64,000 nucleotides of DNA, from positions 62,001 to 126,000 of the forward strand of contig NZ_BSDI01000003.1 of assembly GCF_027923225.1 (NCBI RefSeq). The letters are read 5' to 3'. The position numbers were made by a program, and so were the translations under genes. The stretch is from Phytohabitans aurantiacus (GTDB taxonomy: Bacteria; Actinomycetota; Actinomycetes; Mycobacteriales; Micromonosporaceae). Positions 1 through 9,289 of the stretch are shown here, piece after piece (within the stretch, counting starts at the first letter, position 1; every line of letters starts with the position of its first letter). The notes beneath the pieces are model-generated. The model was not told where the DNA came from. It saw nothing but the letters and a program-made list of their open reading frames with translations, and made no database searches.

Positions 1-25
1 CGCGTCCAAGCCGTACCCTTTCCTC

Positions 26-250
26 ATGCCCCGGTATGAGTTCCGGTGTCGCGCCTGCGGCGACACCTTCGAGGTCAATCGGCCGATGACCGCTTCGGCC
101 GACCCGGCGACGTGCCCGCAGGGCCACGGCGACACGGTCAAGCTCCTCTCCACCGTCGCGTTCACGGGTCGCGGCGGCGGCAGCGCTCCGGCCGCCGGCC
201 CCGTTTCGGCTGGTGGCGGCTGCTGCGGTGGCGGCTGTGGCTGCGGCTAA
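26..250 (+). CDS. FmdB-family zinc ribbon protein
   Basis: A 74-residue protein opening with the FmdB-type zinc ribbon: YEFRCRACGDTFE supplies one Cys pair near residues 9-12, but the second half has a single Cys-His (CPQGHGD) instead of a clean CxxC. The last 20 residues are a Gly/Cys run (GGGCCGGGCGCG) that could bind extra metal. FmdB-like ribbons are small regulatory or metal-handling proteins of unproven function. A second, canonical FmdB protein lies at 52.5-52.9 kb. The gene sits at the window edge, so its upstream context is unknown. The start has no obvious Shine-Dalgarno. Confidence 0.8.
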   Translation: MPRYEFRCRACGDTFEVNRPMTASADPATCPQGHGDTVKLLSTVAFTGRGGGSAPAAGPVSAGGGCCGGGCGCG

Positions 251-477
251 TGCCCCACTACCGTGGAGTAAAGGGCCAGAAGGATGTCTATTTCTGACCC
301 TACGTACCACGTCCCAGCCCGCCGGTAGTCGTTAGCCCAGCCGTAACACCCCCGCCACGCCCCGCTCGCCCCGTGATACGACCTTGGGGTGGGTCTGCGT
401 CGACCGTTTCTACGATGTGCCAGGTTGCGGGGGTACGACAGCATGAACCCACTTCCAGGGGGGCGGAGGTTCCACGC

Positions 478-3222
478 GTGTCGGCACGGACACACCTGCC
501 GAGTGGGCTGGTGACTTTCATGTTCACCGACATCGAGGGCTCAACGAGAATGGCCCAGATGCTCGGTCCCGGCTACCGGCCGGTCTTGAGTGAGCACCGC
601 CGGTTGCTGCGCCGTACCTTGTCCGAAAGCAACGGTACGGAGCTGTTCACCGAGGGTGACTCCTTCTTCATCGCTTTTTCGGACGCCGCCTCGGCGGTCG
701 ACGCCTGCATGACGGCGCAGTTGGCGCTGTCAGCGCACGACTGGCCGTCGCCGGAGTCGGTGCCGAAGGTCCGGATGGGCCTGCACACGGGCCTGGCCGA
801 GGCGGTCAACGGCGAGTACGCCAGCCCGGAGGTGCACCGCGCCGCGCGGATCGCCGCCGCGGCACACGGTGGCCAGGTGCTGTGCTCGGCGGCCACCGCC
901 CGGTACGCGGCGCCACTGCCACCGCAGGCGTCGCTGCTCGACCTGGGCCTGCACCGGCTGCGCGGCTTCGACGACCGGGAGCGGCTGTTCCAGCTGGTCG
1001 CGCCGGGGCTGGAGAGCCAGTTCCCGCGCCCGCGTACCGACGCCAGCTCCCACAACCTGCCCAATCACGTGACCTCGTTCGTGGGGCGGTTCGCCGAGCG
1101 GTCCGAGCTGACCAGCCTGACGGCCACGCACCGGCTGGTGACGGTGGTCGGCGCCGGTGGGGCGGGCAAGACCCGGCTGGCCATGGAGGTGGCGGGCGGG
1201 CTCGTCGACGAGTACCCGGACGGGGTCTGGTTCGTCGACGTGGCGACGGTGACCGACCCGGGGCTGGTCGCGTTCGCGATCGCCGCGGTGTTGGGCCTGC
1301 GTCCGGAGCCGGGCCGGCCGATGAGCGACACGCTGGTGGAGTACGCGGCGTCCCGGCGGATGCTGCTGGTGCTCGACACGTGCGACGCGCAGCTGAACGC
1401 CTCGGCCGAGATCATTTCGCGGTTGCTGACCGGTGGGCGTGGCGTGGGCGTGCTGGCGACCAGCCGCGAGCCGTTCAGCGTGCCGGGTGAGACGGTGTGG
1501 CGCATTCCGCCGTTGTCGGTCGACCCTTCGCCCGGTGGCGGGCCCAGCGACGCCGTGGCGTTGCTGCTCGACCGCACGCGCGAGGCCCGTGGTGGCCGGG
1601 CGGTGGCGCTGGCGGAGTCCAGCGACATGCAGCGGGTGGTGTCCCGGCTGGACGGGTTGCCGCTGGCGATCGAGCTGGCCGCGGCCCGGTTGCGGGTGCT
1701 GTCGGCCGGGCAGTTGGCCGAGCGGCTGGACGACGTGCTGGGCACGCTGGACGCCGGGCGTGACGATCCGGAGCAGACGTACGCCGGTAACGGCCGGTGG
1801 GTGGCCAGCCAGTTGGCGACCGTCGACCTGACGAAGAGCCCGGCGGCGCCGGCGGCTAGGCGTACCACGACTCAGCGGCACGCCACGATGCAGGCGACGG
1901 TGACGTGGTCGTACCGGACGCTGGGACCGCGGGCGGCGCGACTGCTGCGGTGGCTGGCGGTGTTCTCCGGGCCGGTCGACCTGCCGACGGTGGAGTGGCT
2001 GCTTGACGACGATCCGCTGGACCCGCTGGCGGTACTGGTCGACAAGTCGATGATCCAGGCCGAGCCGCACGCGTCGGGTACCACGTACCGGATGCTCGAC
2101 CCGATCCGGGCGTACGCGGCCCGCCGGCTGGTCGACGCCGGTGAGGAGCAGGCGGCGCGCGACCGGCACGTGGCCTGGTCTTTGCACGCCTTGCAGAAGG
2201 CACACCTGGGCACCGACGGGCGACCGGTGACGCTGTCGCTGTACGCCCTCGACCCGCTCGCTGACGAGTTGCGGGCGGCGCTGCGGTGGACGGCCACCGG
2301 TGGCAGCGCGCGGGCCGGCCTGCAGATCGCGGGCGGCCTGGACCAGTGGTGGCGCGAGCGCGGGCTGGCTCGGGAGGGCCGGCTGTGGCTGTTCCGCCTG
2401 TACGGCCGGATCGCGGAGACCGGGGAGTCGATCCCGGAGGCGGAGCTGGCGGCGGCGTACCACATGCACTCGCTGCACGCCGGCGCCGACGGCGAGTTCG
2501 CCGAGGAGCTGCGGTTCTCGCAGCGTGCCGAGGGTGCGGCCCGGCGGGCCGGCGATGCCGGTCTGCTGGCCCGGGTCCTGGCCGGGCGGGGTGCACCCTT
2601 GGTCGACATGGGCCAGTACACCGAGGCCGAGCGGGCCTGCCGTGAGGTGATCGACTGGGCGGGCACCAGCGGCGCGTCCGGTGACGCCCTGCTGGCCGTG
2701 TACACGCTCGCGGAGCTGCTGTGGCAGCGCGGCGCGCTCGACGACGCGGCCGACGTGCTGGGCGCGGCCCGGCTGGTCGAGGCGTCCCGGGCGGCCGAGC
2801 GGGGCCGGCGCAGCGTCGACTTCCTGCTCGGCATGGTGGCCCTGGGCCGCGGTGACCTGGTGGCCGCGCACGACCACCTGGTGGTGGCCCTGCGCTCGCG
2901 GATGTCGTACGGGTACCACAGCCGGGCCTGCGACGCGATCAGCGCGATCGCCGTGCGGTGCGCGCTGGGTGGCGACCACCGCACGGCGGCTCGGCTGTTC
3001 GGTGCGGCGCAGGCGACCCGGTCGCAGCTGCGCAGCGCGCCCGGCATCTACAGCCCGTACTGGGCCGAGCGCCAGGCCGCCGTGCGCGTGATCCTCGGAG
3101 ACGCCACGTTCGACGAGGCGTACGCCGAAGGCGGCACCCTCACGCTGGAGGAAGCCGCCGAGGAGGCCCTGGCCGTCGACCACCCCGACATGGCGGTCGG
3201 CTCACCGCGCTTCGCGGCCTAG
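478..3222 (+). CDS. Class III nucleotidyl cyclase / NB-ARC ATPase / TPR regulator
   Basis: A 914-residue multidomain signalling protein. Residues about 10-180 are a class III adenylate/guanylate cyclase domain, with metal-binding Asp in FTDIEGST (D18) and GDSFF (D61). An AFSR/NB-ARC-type ATPase follows, with Walker A GAGGAGKTR near 224-231 and Walker B LLVLDTCD near 297. The C-terminal 450 residues are helical, TPR-like, ending without a LuxR helix-turn-helix. The architecture is common in actinomycete and mycobacterial regulators, often annotated as adenylate cyclase. GTG 478 is preferred because GGAGGT lies seven bases upstream; an ATG at 373 in frame lacks one. The nucleotide product is not predictable from sequence, and no DNA-binding domain is seen. 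Confidence 0.88.
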   Translation: MSARTHLPSGLVTFMFTDIEGSTRMAQMLGPGYRPVLSEHRRLLRRTLSESNGTELFTEGDSFFIAFSDAASAVDACMTAQLALSAHDWPSPESVPKVRMGLHTGLAEAVNGEYASPEVHRAARIAAAAHGGQVLCSAATARYAAPLPPQASLLDLGLHRLRGFDDRERLFQLVAPGLESQFPRPRTDASSHNLPNHVTSFVGRFAERSELTSLTATHRLVTVVGAGGAGKTRLAMEVAGGLVDEYPDGVWFVDVATVTDPGLVAFAIAAVLGLRPEPGRPMSDTLVEYAASRRMLLVLDTCDAQLNASAEIISRLLTGGRGVGVLATSREPFSVPGETVWRIPPLSVDPSPGGGPSDAVALLLDRTREARGGRAVALAESSDMQRVVSRLDGLPLAIELAAARLRVLSAGQLAERLDDVLGTLDAGRDDPEQTYAGNGRWVASQLATVDLTKSPAAPAARRTTTQRHATMQATVTWSYRTLGPRAARLLRWLAVFSGPVDLPTVEWLLDDDPLDPLAVLVDKSMIQAEPHASGTTYRMLDPIRAYAARRLVDAGEEQAARDRHVAWSLHALQKAHLGTDGRPVTLSLYALDPLADELRAALRWTATGGSARAGLQIAGGLDQWWRERGLAREGRLWLFRLYGRIAETGESIPEAELAAAYHMHSLHAGADGEFAEELRFSQRAEGAARRAGDAGLLARVLAGRGAPLVDMGQYTEAERACREVIDWAGTSGASGDALLAVYTLAELLWQRGALDDAADVLGAARLVEASRAAERGRRSVDFLLGMVALGRGDLVAAHDHLVVALRSRMSYGYHSRACDAISAIAVRCALGGDHRTAARLFGAAQATRSQLRSAPGIYSPYWAERQAAVRVILGDATFDEAYAEGGTLTLEEAAEEALAVDHPDMAVGSPRFAA

Positions 3223-3238
3223 GCGTCGGTGAAGCGGC

Positions 3239-3739
3239 TCAGCCCTGCGGGAGGAGCCGCTCGGCCCGGTCGAGGTCGGACTGGGTGGTCACCACGCTGC
3301 CAAACGCCTTGACGGCCTGGTAGTACGTCCAGGCGAGCGAGAGGCACGCGGGGCGCACGACGGCGTTGTACCCGGCGCACTTGCGCTTGAGGTCTGAGTA
3401 GAAGGCGCTGTCGACCCGGGCCTTGTTCGCGTCGAACTGCCCAACGGCCTTGTAGTTGCGGTACCCGAAGTCGTGGCGGTGGCACGACAGCTTGAAGTCG
3501 AACCCGAGCGGGTTGTCGGGGCTGGACGAGCAGTAGTCCGTCGACCAGTTGAACCCGTACGCGGTCCAGGCGCCCTGGTTGGAGCGGGCGGAGTTCCAGG
3601 TGTTGTAGCTGGCGGTACTGGTCTGCGTCCAGCTGGCGAGGACGGTCATCTTGTCTGCCGGTGCGGCGAGGGCGGGTTGGGCCAGGCCGAGGACGGTGAC
3701 GAGAGCGGCGGCGAGGGTGATCGCGATCCGACGGGACAT
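3239..3739 (-). CDS. Secreted phospholipase A2 (actinomycete type)
   Basis: A 166-residue precursor with a Sec signal peptide (MSRRIAI, hydrophobic core, ALAAPA cleavage near 26-29). The mature part carries the prokaryotic phospholipase A2 motif SCHRHDFGYRNYK, with catalytic His-Asp at about H89-D90. Four cysteines (C70, C86 and two near the C-terminus) fit two disulfides as in the Streptomyces violaceoruber enzyme. It would hydrolyse sn-2 acyl chains of phospholipids outside the cell. ATG 3739 is preceded by GGAGGG six bases upstream. It ends 17 bp from the convergent regulator gene and shares its direction with the next secreted hydrolase, though a strong hairpin separates the two. Confidence 0.93.
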   Translation of the reverse strand: MSRRIAITLAAALVTVLGLAQPALAAPADKMTVLASWTQTSTASYNTWNSARSNQGAWTAYGFNWSTDYCSSSPDNPLGFDFKLSCHRHDFGYRNYKAVGQFDANKARVDSAFYSDLKRKCAGYNAVVRPACLSLAWTYYQAVKAFGSVVTTQSDLDRAERLLPQG

Positions 3740-3856
3740 GTCGTTTCCCTCCCGAAGGTGACCCATTGTGTGGGTCAGGTGCCCTTCAGTGTCGAGGGAT
3801 AGGCCCGTGCCGATCTGTACGCAAGATTGATCTTTGGCGTCACCTGCGAAAATAGA

Positions 3857-3889
3857 CGGATGCCCCGGACGATCGGTCCGGGGCATCCG
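3857..3889 (-). terminator. Hairpin terminator after the GH10-like gene
   Basis: A perfect 14 bp stem (CGGATGCCCCGGAC and its complement) with a 5-base loop lies 8 bp beyond the stop of the leftward gene ending at 3898. On the minus strand it is followed by TCTATTTTC, so it is a credible factor-independent terminator. It insulates the phospholipase gene downstream. Confidence 0.8.
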
Positions 3890-3897
3890 CGGTGAGG

Positions 3898-5496
3898 TCA
3901 GCCGACTATCGCTGGTGGCGACGGTGGGCCTTCGTTCCAGGTGCGGTCCAGTGCGGTCACGTAGTACGTGTACCGCTTGCCCCGCTCGGCGGTCGGGTCC
4001 ACGAAGGACGTGCCCCGCACGGTGCCGAGAAGGTGGGTGGCGTCGGCGAGCCCGCATTTGCCCGGCAGGCTGATGCCGTCGAAGCGGTAGACCGCGTACG
4101 ACGTGGCGCGCCCGAGCGGCAGGAACCAGTTGAGTTTGACGCCGTCGCCGGTACGGGACGCCCGCGTCACCACCGGGAACAGCAGTGGCTTGCTGGGCAG
4201 GTGCGCCATCGTCGGCACCAGCGCCGGCCGGGAGTAGTGCTCGGCCGCGTAGATGTCGGTGGCGCCGAGCTTGTTCCGGCGTACCTGCACCGCGCTGAAG
4301 TGCACGTTGCCGGCGACCTCCGGATAGTCATGGTTGAAGGTCAGGTGCTTGGACATCTCCGCCGGGTCCTGCCACGCGGCCGGCTGGCCCACCTCACCGA
4401 TCTTGTAGTCGGCCTGCCCGATGTAGAGCTGCACCCGCGTGCCCTTGACCACGTCGGCCCACCAGGGCACCAGCTTGGCGTAGTCGGCGACGGCCAGCCC
4501 GATGTTCCAGTAGATCTGGGGGAGGATGTAGTCGATCCACTCCTCCTTGACCCACTTTCGGGTGTCCGCGAAGTTCGCCTCGTACGACTGCGTGCCGTTG
4601 GTGTCGGAGCCGAGCGGGTCAGCGGCCTTGTTCCGCCAGATGCCGAACGGGCTGACGCCGAACTTCACCCACGGCTTGGCCGCCTTGACCTTCGCGCCGA
4701 ACTCCTGGACCAGCAGGTCGATGTTGTTCCGCCGCCAGTCCGCCTTGTTCGTGAAGCCGGCACCGTACTGCTCGAACGTCGCGGCGTCGGCATAATCCTG
4801 GCCGGCGACCGGGTACGGGTAGAAGTAGTCGTCGAAGTGGACGGCGTCGATGTCGTACCTGAGCACCGCGTCCATCATCGCCTTCTGCACGAACTGCCGG
4901 ACCTCGGGAATGCCCGGGTTGTAGTACAGGCGGGAGCCGGCCGCGTTGACCGGGTAGGCGACCGCCCAGTCCGGGTGCTGGCGCACCGGGTGGTTGGGCG
5001 CGAGCTTGTTGATATCGGCGGCGGCGCCCTGCGGCATGGAGATCCGGTACGGGTTGAACCAGGCGTGGAACTCGAGGTTCCGCTTGTGTGACTCCTCTAC
5101 CAGGAACGCCAGCGGATCCCAGCCGGGCGAGACACCGTCCCGCGCGCCGGTGAGCCACTCCGACCACGGCTCGTACGGCGACGGCCAGAACGCGTCCGCC
5201 GTCGGCCGGATCTGCACGATCACCGCGTTGTGGTTGAGCCGCTGCGCCAGGTCGAGCCAGCCCAGGTACTCGGCCTTGAGCTTCTCCTCGGTCTGGCCCG
5301 GCGCGCTGGGCCAGTCGATGTTGGCGACGCTGGCGATCCACATCGCTCGCAGCTGCCGCTTCGGCGTGGCGAGGTTCGGCGCGCACGCCTGCGACGCCTC
5401 AACCTGCGCGATCGGCGCGGCGCTGGCCGGCGCGGCCACCACGAGGCCGCCGCTCACCAGCGCCGCCGCGACGAGCGCGGCTCGCAGTCGACCCAT
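3898..5496 (-). CDS. Secreted glycoside-hydrolase-like family 10 protein (YngK/DUF187)
   Basis: A 532-residue exported protein: signal peptide about 1-27 (AALVAAALVSGGLVVAAPASA), then a GHL10/DUF187 TIM-barrel domain (RAMWIASVANIDWPS, AVHFDDYFYPYP, INKADWRRNNID-like block, FGVSPFGIWRN). A C-terminal fibronectin-III-like domain (about 430-530) ends in YYVTALDRTWNEGPPS. The DDYF segment carries the putative catalytic acids. Related proteins are thought to act on peptidoglycan or other extracellular glycans, but the substrate is not established. Start ATG 5496 has AAGGAG five bases upstream; an in-frame start 21 bp earlier has none. A strong terminator follows. Confidence 0.9.
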   Translation of the reverse strand: MGRLRAALVAAALVSGGLVVAAPASAAPIAQVEASQACAPNLATPKRQLRAMWIASVANIDWPSAPGQTEEKLKAEYLGWLDLAQRLNHNAVIVQIRPTADAFWPSPYEPWSEWLTGARDGVSPGWDPLAFLVEESHKRNLEFHAWFNPYRISMPQGAAADINKLAPNHPVRQHPDWAVAYPVNAAGSRLYYNPGIPEVRQFVQKAMMDAVLRYDIDAVHFDDYFYPYPVAGQDYADAATFEQYGAGFTNKADWRRNNIDLLVQEFGAKVKAAKPWVKFGVSPFGIWRNKAADPLGSDTNGTQSYEANFADTRKWVKEEWIDYILPQIYWNIGLAVADYAKLVPWWADVVKGTRVQLYIGQADYKIGEVGQPAAWQDPAEMSKHLTFNHDYPEVAGNVHFSAVQVRRNKLGATDIYAAEHYSRPALVPTMAHLPSKPLLFPVVTRASRTGDGVKLNWFLPLGRATSYAVYRFDGISLPGKCGLADATHLLGTVRGTSFVDPTAERGKRYTYYVTALDRTWNEGPPSPPAIVG

Positions 5497-5633
5497 CGGG
5501 ACTCCTTCCGTCAACATCCGCCACCTAGACGTACCTATTCAGAAGGAAATTTTCACAACCGGCCGCCGTGCGCAAGAGGGTCTAGGGTTTTCCCCCGATG
5601 TCGCGGGTTGCGAAGCAGGCGCACTCTGGATCC

Positions 5634-5873
5634 ATGGGACGTTTCCTGGCCTGGACCGCAGCCGCCATCGTCGCGACGGTGGCGGTGGGGTGGATCGCGA
5701 TCGCGCTGCTCAAGGCGCTGATCGGGGTCGCCGTTTACGTGATCGTCGGCGCGGCCGTCATCGGCGGCGGTGTCTACCTGTACCAGAAGGGCAAGCGTGC
5801 CCTTTCCCGTGACACGAGGACCCGCCGCCGCATCGAGGCGGCCGCGACAACCTATCGCCAGCGCACCCGCTGA
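5634..5873 (+). CDS. Small two-helix membrane protein
   Basis: A 79-residue protein with two hydrophobic segments (about 4-25 and 28-47) followed by a basic tail (KGKRALSRDTRTRRRIE). No family is recognised. It could be a small integral membrane protein with a cytoplasmic basic tail. ATG 5634 begins just before the first membrane helix; an in-frame ATG at 5598 would add 12 polar residues and neither has a convincing Shine-Dalgarno. It converges on korB with a 10 bp gap. Confidence 0.6.
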   Translation: MGRFLAWTAAAIVATVAVGWIAIALLKALIGVAVYVIVGAAVIGGGVYLYQKGKRALSRDTRTRRRIEAAATTYRQRTR

Positions 5874-5883
5874 CCCGCTTCGC

Positions 5884-6918
5884 CTAGATGATCGTCCAGG
5901 TATCGCCGGAGGTGAGCAGCCCGGCGAGCTGCTCCTCCGGGGTGCCTGTTGCCTTCGCCTTGGCCGCCTCGACCTGGGAGTGCACCAGGTTGTCGTAGGA
6001 CGGGCGCGGCACTTGGCGGAAGACGCCGATCGGCGTGTTGCGCAGGTCCTCTCCCGGCAGCCGGGAGAGGGCGAACGCGTAAGCCGGCTCGGCTACACCC
6101 GCGTCGTGCACCACGATGTCGGCGGGCGACACCGAGGCCGTCTCGCGTACCTCCAGCCCGAAACCACCCGGCGGGTGCACGACGCAGAACTGCCCGTCCT
6201 TGCCGAAGGTGATCGGCTGGCCGTGCTCCAGGCGGATCAGGTAGTCATCGCGCGTGCCCGCGTCCTTGAGCTCGTCGAACGCGCCGTCGTTGAAGATGTT
6301 GCAGTTCTGGTAGATCTCCACGAACGCGGAGCCCTCGTGCTCGGCGGCCGCCCGCAGCACCGACTGGAGGTGCTTGCGGTCGGAGTCGATCGTGCGGGCC
6401 ACGAACGTCGCCTCGGCACCGAGCGCCAGCGACAGCGGGTTGAACGGCGAGTCCGCCGAGCCCACCGGCGTCGACTTGGTGATCTTTCCTAGCTCAGAGG
6501 TCGGCGAGTACTGCCCCTTGGTCAGGCCGTAGATCCGGTTGTTGAAGAGCAGGATCTTGAGGTTGACGTTGCGGCGCAGCGCGTGGATGAGGTGGTTGCC
6601 GCCGATCGACAGCGCGTCGCCGTCACCCGTGACCACCCAGACCGACAGGTCGGGCCGGCTCACCGAGAGGCCGGTGGCGATCGCCGGCGCCCGCCCATGG
6701 ATCGAGTGCAGGCCGTACGTGTTCATGTAGTACGGGAAGCGCGAGGAGCAGCCGATCCCGGAGACGAACACGATCCGCTCGCGCGGGATGCCCAGCTCCG
6801 GCATGAACGACTGGACGGCGGCGAGGATCGCGTAGTCACCGCAGCCCGGGCACCAGCGCACCTCCTGGTCGGACTTGAAGTCCTTAATCGTCAACTTGAC
6901 GGCGACCGGCTCAGCCAT
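5884..6918 (-). CDS. korB: 2-oxoacid:ferredoxin oxidoreductase subunit beta (KorB)
   Basis: The 344-residue thiamine-diphosphate subunit of 2-oxoglutarate (or related 2-oxoacid) ferredoxin oxidoreductase, which decarboxylates the oxoacid to acyl-CoA and reduces ferredoxin. The N-terminus shows the cluster or TPP-region cysteines in WCPGCGDY (C23, C26). The TPP motif begins GDGDALSIGGNH near residue 97 and closes at LLFNNRIYGL about 25 residues later. The ATG overlaps the stop of korA by 8 bp, indicating translational coupling in a korA-korB operon. Length and layout match the actinobacterial KorB type. Confidence 0.95.
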   Translation of the reverse strand: MAEPVAVKLTIKDFKSDQEVRWCPGCGDYAILAAVQSFMPELGIPRERIVFVSGIGCSSRFPYYMNTYGLHSIHGRAPAIATGLSVSRPDLSVWVVTGDGDALSIGGNHLIHALRRNVNLKILLFNNRIYGLTKGQYSPTSELGKITKSTPVGSADSPFNPLSLALGAEATFVARTIDSDRKHLQSVLRAAAEHEGSAFVEIYQNCNIFNDGAFDELKDAGTRDDYLIRLEHGQPITFGKDGQFCVVHPPGGFGLEVRETASVSPADIVVHDAGVAEPAYAFALSRLPGEDLRNTPIGVFRQVPRPSYDNLVHSQVEAAKAKATGTPEEQLAGLLTSGDTWTII

Positions 6919-8758
6919 TCTTGACCACGTCCTCCAGCATGGACTCCAGCTCAGCGGCGGTGAACGGGAGACCGCGAACCTTGTTGTAGGGGATGGCGTC
7001 GACCAGGTAGCGGGCCCGGATGACGTGGGCGAGCTGCCCGAGGTTCATCTCCGGGATGACCACGCGGTCGTAGCTCCCCAGCACCTCGCCGAGGTTGCCC
7101 GGCATCGGCGCGAGGTGGCGCAGGTGAGCCTGGGCGACGGAGTGCCCGCGCTGGCGCAGCGCCCGGCAGGCGGCGCCGATGGGCCCGTAGGTCGAGCCCC
7201 ATCCGAGTACGAGCACGCGGGCCTCGCCGTCGGGGTCCTCCACCTCGACGTCAGGCACCTGGATCGCCTCGATGCGGGCGGCCCGGGTGCGCACCATGAA
7301 GTCGTGGTTGCCCGGGTCGTACGAAATGTCGCCGGTCTTGTCTGCCTTTTCCAGGCCGCCGATGCGGTGCTCCAGCCCCGCGGTGCCGGGAATCGCCCAC
7401 GGCCGGGCCAGCGTCTCCGGGTCACGCAGGTACGGCAGGAAGGTGGTGCCGTCCTCCCCGTTCGGCGCGGTCGCGAACTCGACGGTCAGGTCGGGCAGCG
7501 ACTCGACGTCGGGCAGCAGCCACGGCTCGGAGCCGTTGGCGACGTAGTTGTCGGACAGCAGGATCACCGGCGTGCGGTGGGTCAGCGCGATCCGGGACGC
7601 CTCGATGATCGCGTGGAAGCAGTCGGAGGGCGACTTCGGGGCGATCACCGCGACCGGTGCCTCGCCGTGGCGCCCGAAGAGCGCCATGTTGAGGTCGGCC
7701 TGCTCGGTCTTGGTCGGCATGCCCGTGGACGGGCCGGCCCGCTGCACGTCGACGATGACGAGCGGCAGCTCCAGCGCCACCGCCAGCGAGATCGTCTCGC
7801 CCTTGAGCGCCACGCCCGGGCCGCTCGTCGTGGTGATGCCCAGCGCGCCGCCGTACGCCGCACCGAGCGTCGCCCCGATCGCGGCGATCTCGTCTTCGGC
7901 CTGCATGGTCGTGATGCCGAACCGCTTGTGCTTGCTCAGCTCGTGCAGGATGTCGGACGCCGGGGTGATCGGGTAGGCGCCGAGGAAGACCGGCAGCTTC
8001 GACCGCACCGCGCTCGCGACGATGCCGAGCGCGAGGGCCGCATTGCCGGTGATGTTGCGGTAGGTGCCGGGTGGCATCTTGGCTGGCTTGACCTCGTACC
8101 GCACGGCGAAGTCTTCCGTGGTCTCGCCGAAGTTCCAGCCGGCCTTGAACGCGGCGATGTTGGCGCTGACCAGCTCGGGCCGCGCGGCGAACTTGCGCTC
8201 CAGGAAGGTGATCGTCGACTCGTACGGCCGCGAGTACATCCACGAGAGCAGCCCGAGGGCGAACATGTTCTTCGCGCGCTCGGCGTCCTTCTTCGATACG
8301 TCGTGGTCGGCGAGGGCGCCCACGGTCATGCTCGTCAGGCCCACCGGGTGCACGGAGTATCCCTCGAGCGATCCGTCTTCGAGCGGGCTCACCGTGTAGC
8401 CGACCTTGGCCAGGTTGCGCTTGGTGAACTCGTCTGTGTTGACGATGATGGCGGCGCCGCGCGGCAGGTCGCCCACGTTGGCCTTGAGGGCCGCCGGGTT
8501 CATCGCGACAAGTACGTTCGGCGCGTCACCCGGGGTCAGAATGTCGTAATCGGCGAAGTGCACCTGGAAGCTGGACACACCGGGCAAGGTGCCGGCGGGC
8601 GCGCGGATCTCGGCGGGGAAGTTGGGCAGCGTGGAGATATCGTTGCCGAGCTGGGCGGTCTCCGAGGTGAACCGGTCTCCGGTGAGCTGCATGCCGTCGC
8701 CTGAGTCGCCAGCGAAGCGGATGACCACCCGATCGAGCTGGCGAACCTGCTTGGTCAC
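6911..8758 (-). CDS. korA: 2-oxoacid:ferredoxin oxidoreductase subunit alpha (gamma-alpha fusion, KorA)
   Basis: A 615-residue fusion of the gamma domain (about 1-190, VIRFAGDSGDGMQLTGDRF) with the pyrimidine-binding alpha domain and the transketolase-like C-terminal domain, as in actinobacterial KorA. It pairs with KorB to form an oxygen-tolerant 2-oxoglutarate:ferredoxin oxidoreductase that can stand in for the 2-oxoglutarate dehydrogenase step. GTG 8758 is chosen because AGGAGG lies ten bases upstream; a TTG at 8803 would add 15 residues without a good ribosome site. It is divergent from nuoA across about 145 bp. Confidence 0.94.
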   Translation of the reverse strand: MTKQVRQLDRVVIRFAGDSGDGMQLTGDRFTSETAQLGNDISTLPNFPAEIRAPAGTLPGVSSFQVHFADYDILTPGDAPNVLVAMNPAALKANVGDLPRGAAIIVNTDEFTKRNLAKVGYTVSPLEDGSLEGYSVHPVGLTSMTVGALADHDVSKKDAERAKNMFALGLLSWMYSRPYESTITFLERKFAARPELVSANIAAFKAGWNFGETTEDFAVRYEVKPAKMPPGTYRNITGNAALALGIVASAVRSKLPVFLGAYPITPASDILHELSKHKRFGITTMQAEDEIAAIGATLGAAYGGALGITTTSGPGVALKGETISLAVALELPLVIVDVQRAGPSTGMPTKTEQADLNMALFGRHGEAPVAVIAPKSPSDCFHAIIEASRIALTHRTPVILLSDNYVANGSEPWLLPDVESLPDLTVEFATAPNGEDGTTFLPYLRDPETLARPWAIPGTAGLEHRIGGLEKADKTGDISYDPGNHDFMVRTRAARIEAIQVPDVEVEDPDGEARVLVLGWGSTYGPIGAACRALRQRGHSVAQAHLRHLAPMPGNLGEVLGSYDRVVIPEMNLGQLAHVIRARYLVDAIPYNKVRGLPFTAAELESMLEDVVKNG

Positions 8759-8902
8759 TGACCTCTGACCTCCTTGCGTGCCCCGCGTCCTGTTGTCCAC
8801 CAAAGAGCGTACGTCGAAGACTTAGGTGATCCTGACCCCCGGTCCGCCTGATGGGCACCCCTATCGTCCCCCCGTTAGCTAGATCACGGGTACGCTCCGT
8901 TG

Positions 8903-9280
8903 GTGGCCGGTTATCTCGGGTCGTACGCGACGCTCGGGCTGCTGCTGCTCGCCAGCGTCGTGGTCTTCGTGGGCGCCTTCTCGGCCAACAGGCTGTTGCG
9001 CCCGGCCAGCCCCGCCGAGCCGATCGGCAAGCGCGAGACGTACGAGTGCGGCGTCGACCCGGTGGGCGGCGATTGGGCACAGGCGCAGATCCGCTATTAC
9101 GTCTACGCGTACCTTTATGTGCTTTTCGCGGTCGAGGCGGTGTTCCTCTTCCCGTGGGCTGTGATCTTCGACCGACCCGGTTTCGGGGCGACCACCGTGG
9201 TCGAGATGGCGATCTTCGTGGCCGTCCTCGCGCTCGGCATCCTGTACGCCTGGCGCAAGCGCATCCTGACCTGGACCTAG
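8903..9280 (+). CDS. nuoA: NADH-quinone oxidoreductase subunit A (NuoA), stand-alone
   Basis: A 125-residue protein with three membrane helices and the NuoA/ND3 signature loop: ETYECGVDPVGGDWAQAQIRYYVYAYLYVLFAVEA, including the conserved ECG cysteine of the active/deactive switch loop and the buried Glu of helix 2. Normally nuoA heads a 13-14 gene complex I operon; here folP follows convergently 9 bp on, so no nuoB-N is present. In Streptomyces a second, partial nuo cluster lies beside korAB (recalled), and this gene may be a remnant. GTG 8903 is chosen; a TTG one codon earlier is possible. No Shine-Dalgarno is visible. Confidence 0.9.
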   Translation: MAGYLGSYATLGLLLLASVVVFVGAFSANRLLRPASPAEPIGKRETYECGVDPVGGDWAQAQIRYYVYAYLYVLFAVEAVFLFPWAVIFDRPGFGATTVVEMAIFVAVLALGILYAWRKRILTWT

Positions 9281-9289
9281 AGCCTCTTC

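Noticed and set aside
730..3183. 817-codon antisense reading frame across the cyclase/NB-ARC gene
   Set aside because: It mirrors the GC codon bias of the real gene, is Arg/His/Pro-rich without family motifs, and has no ribosome site.
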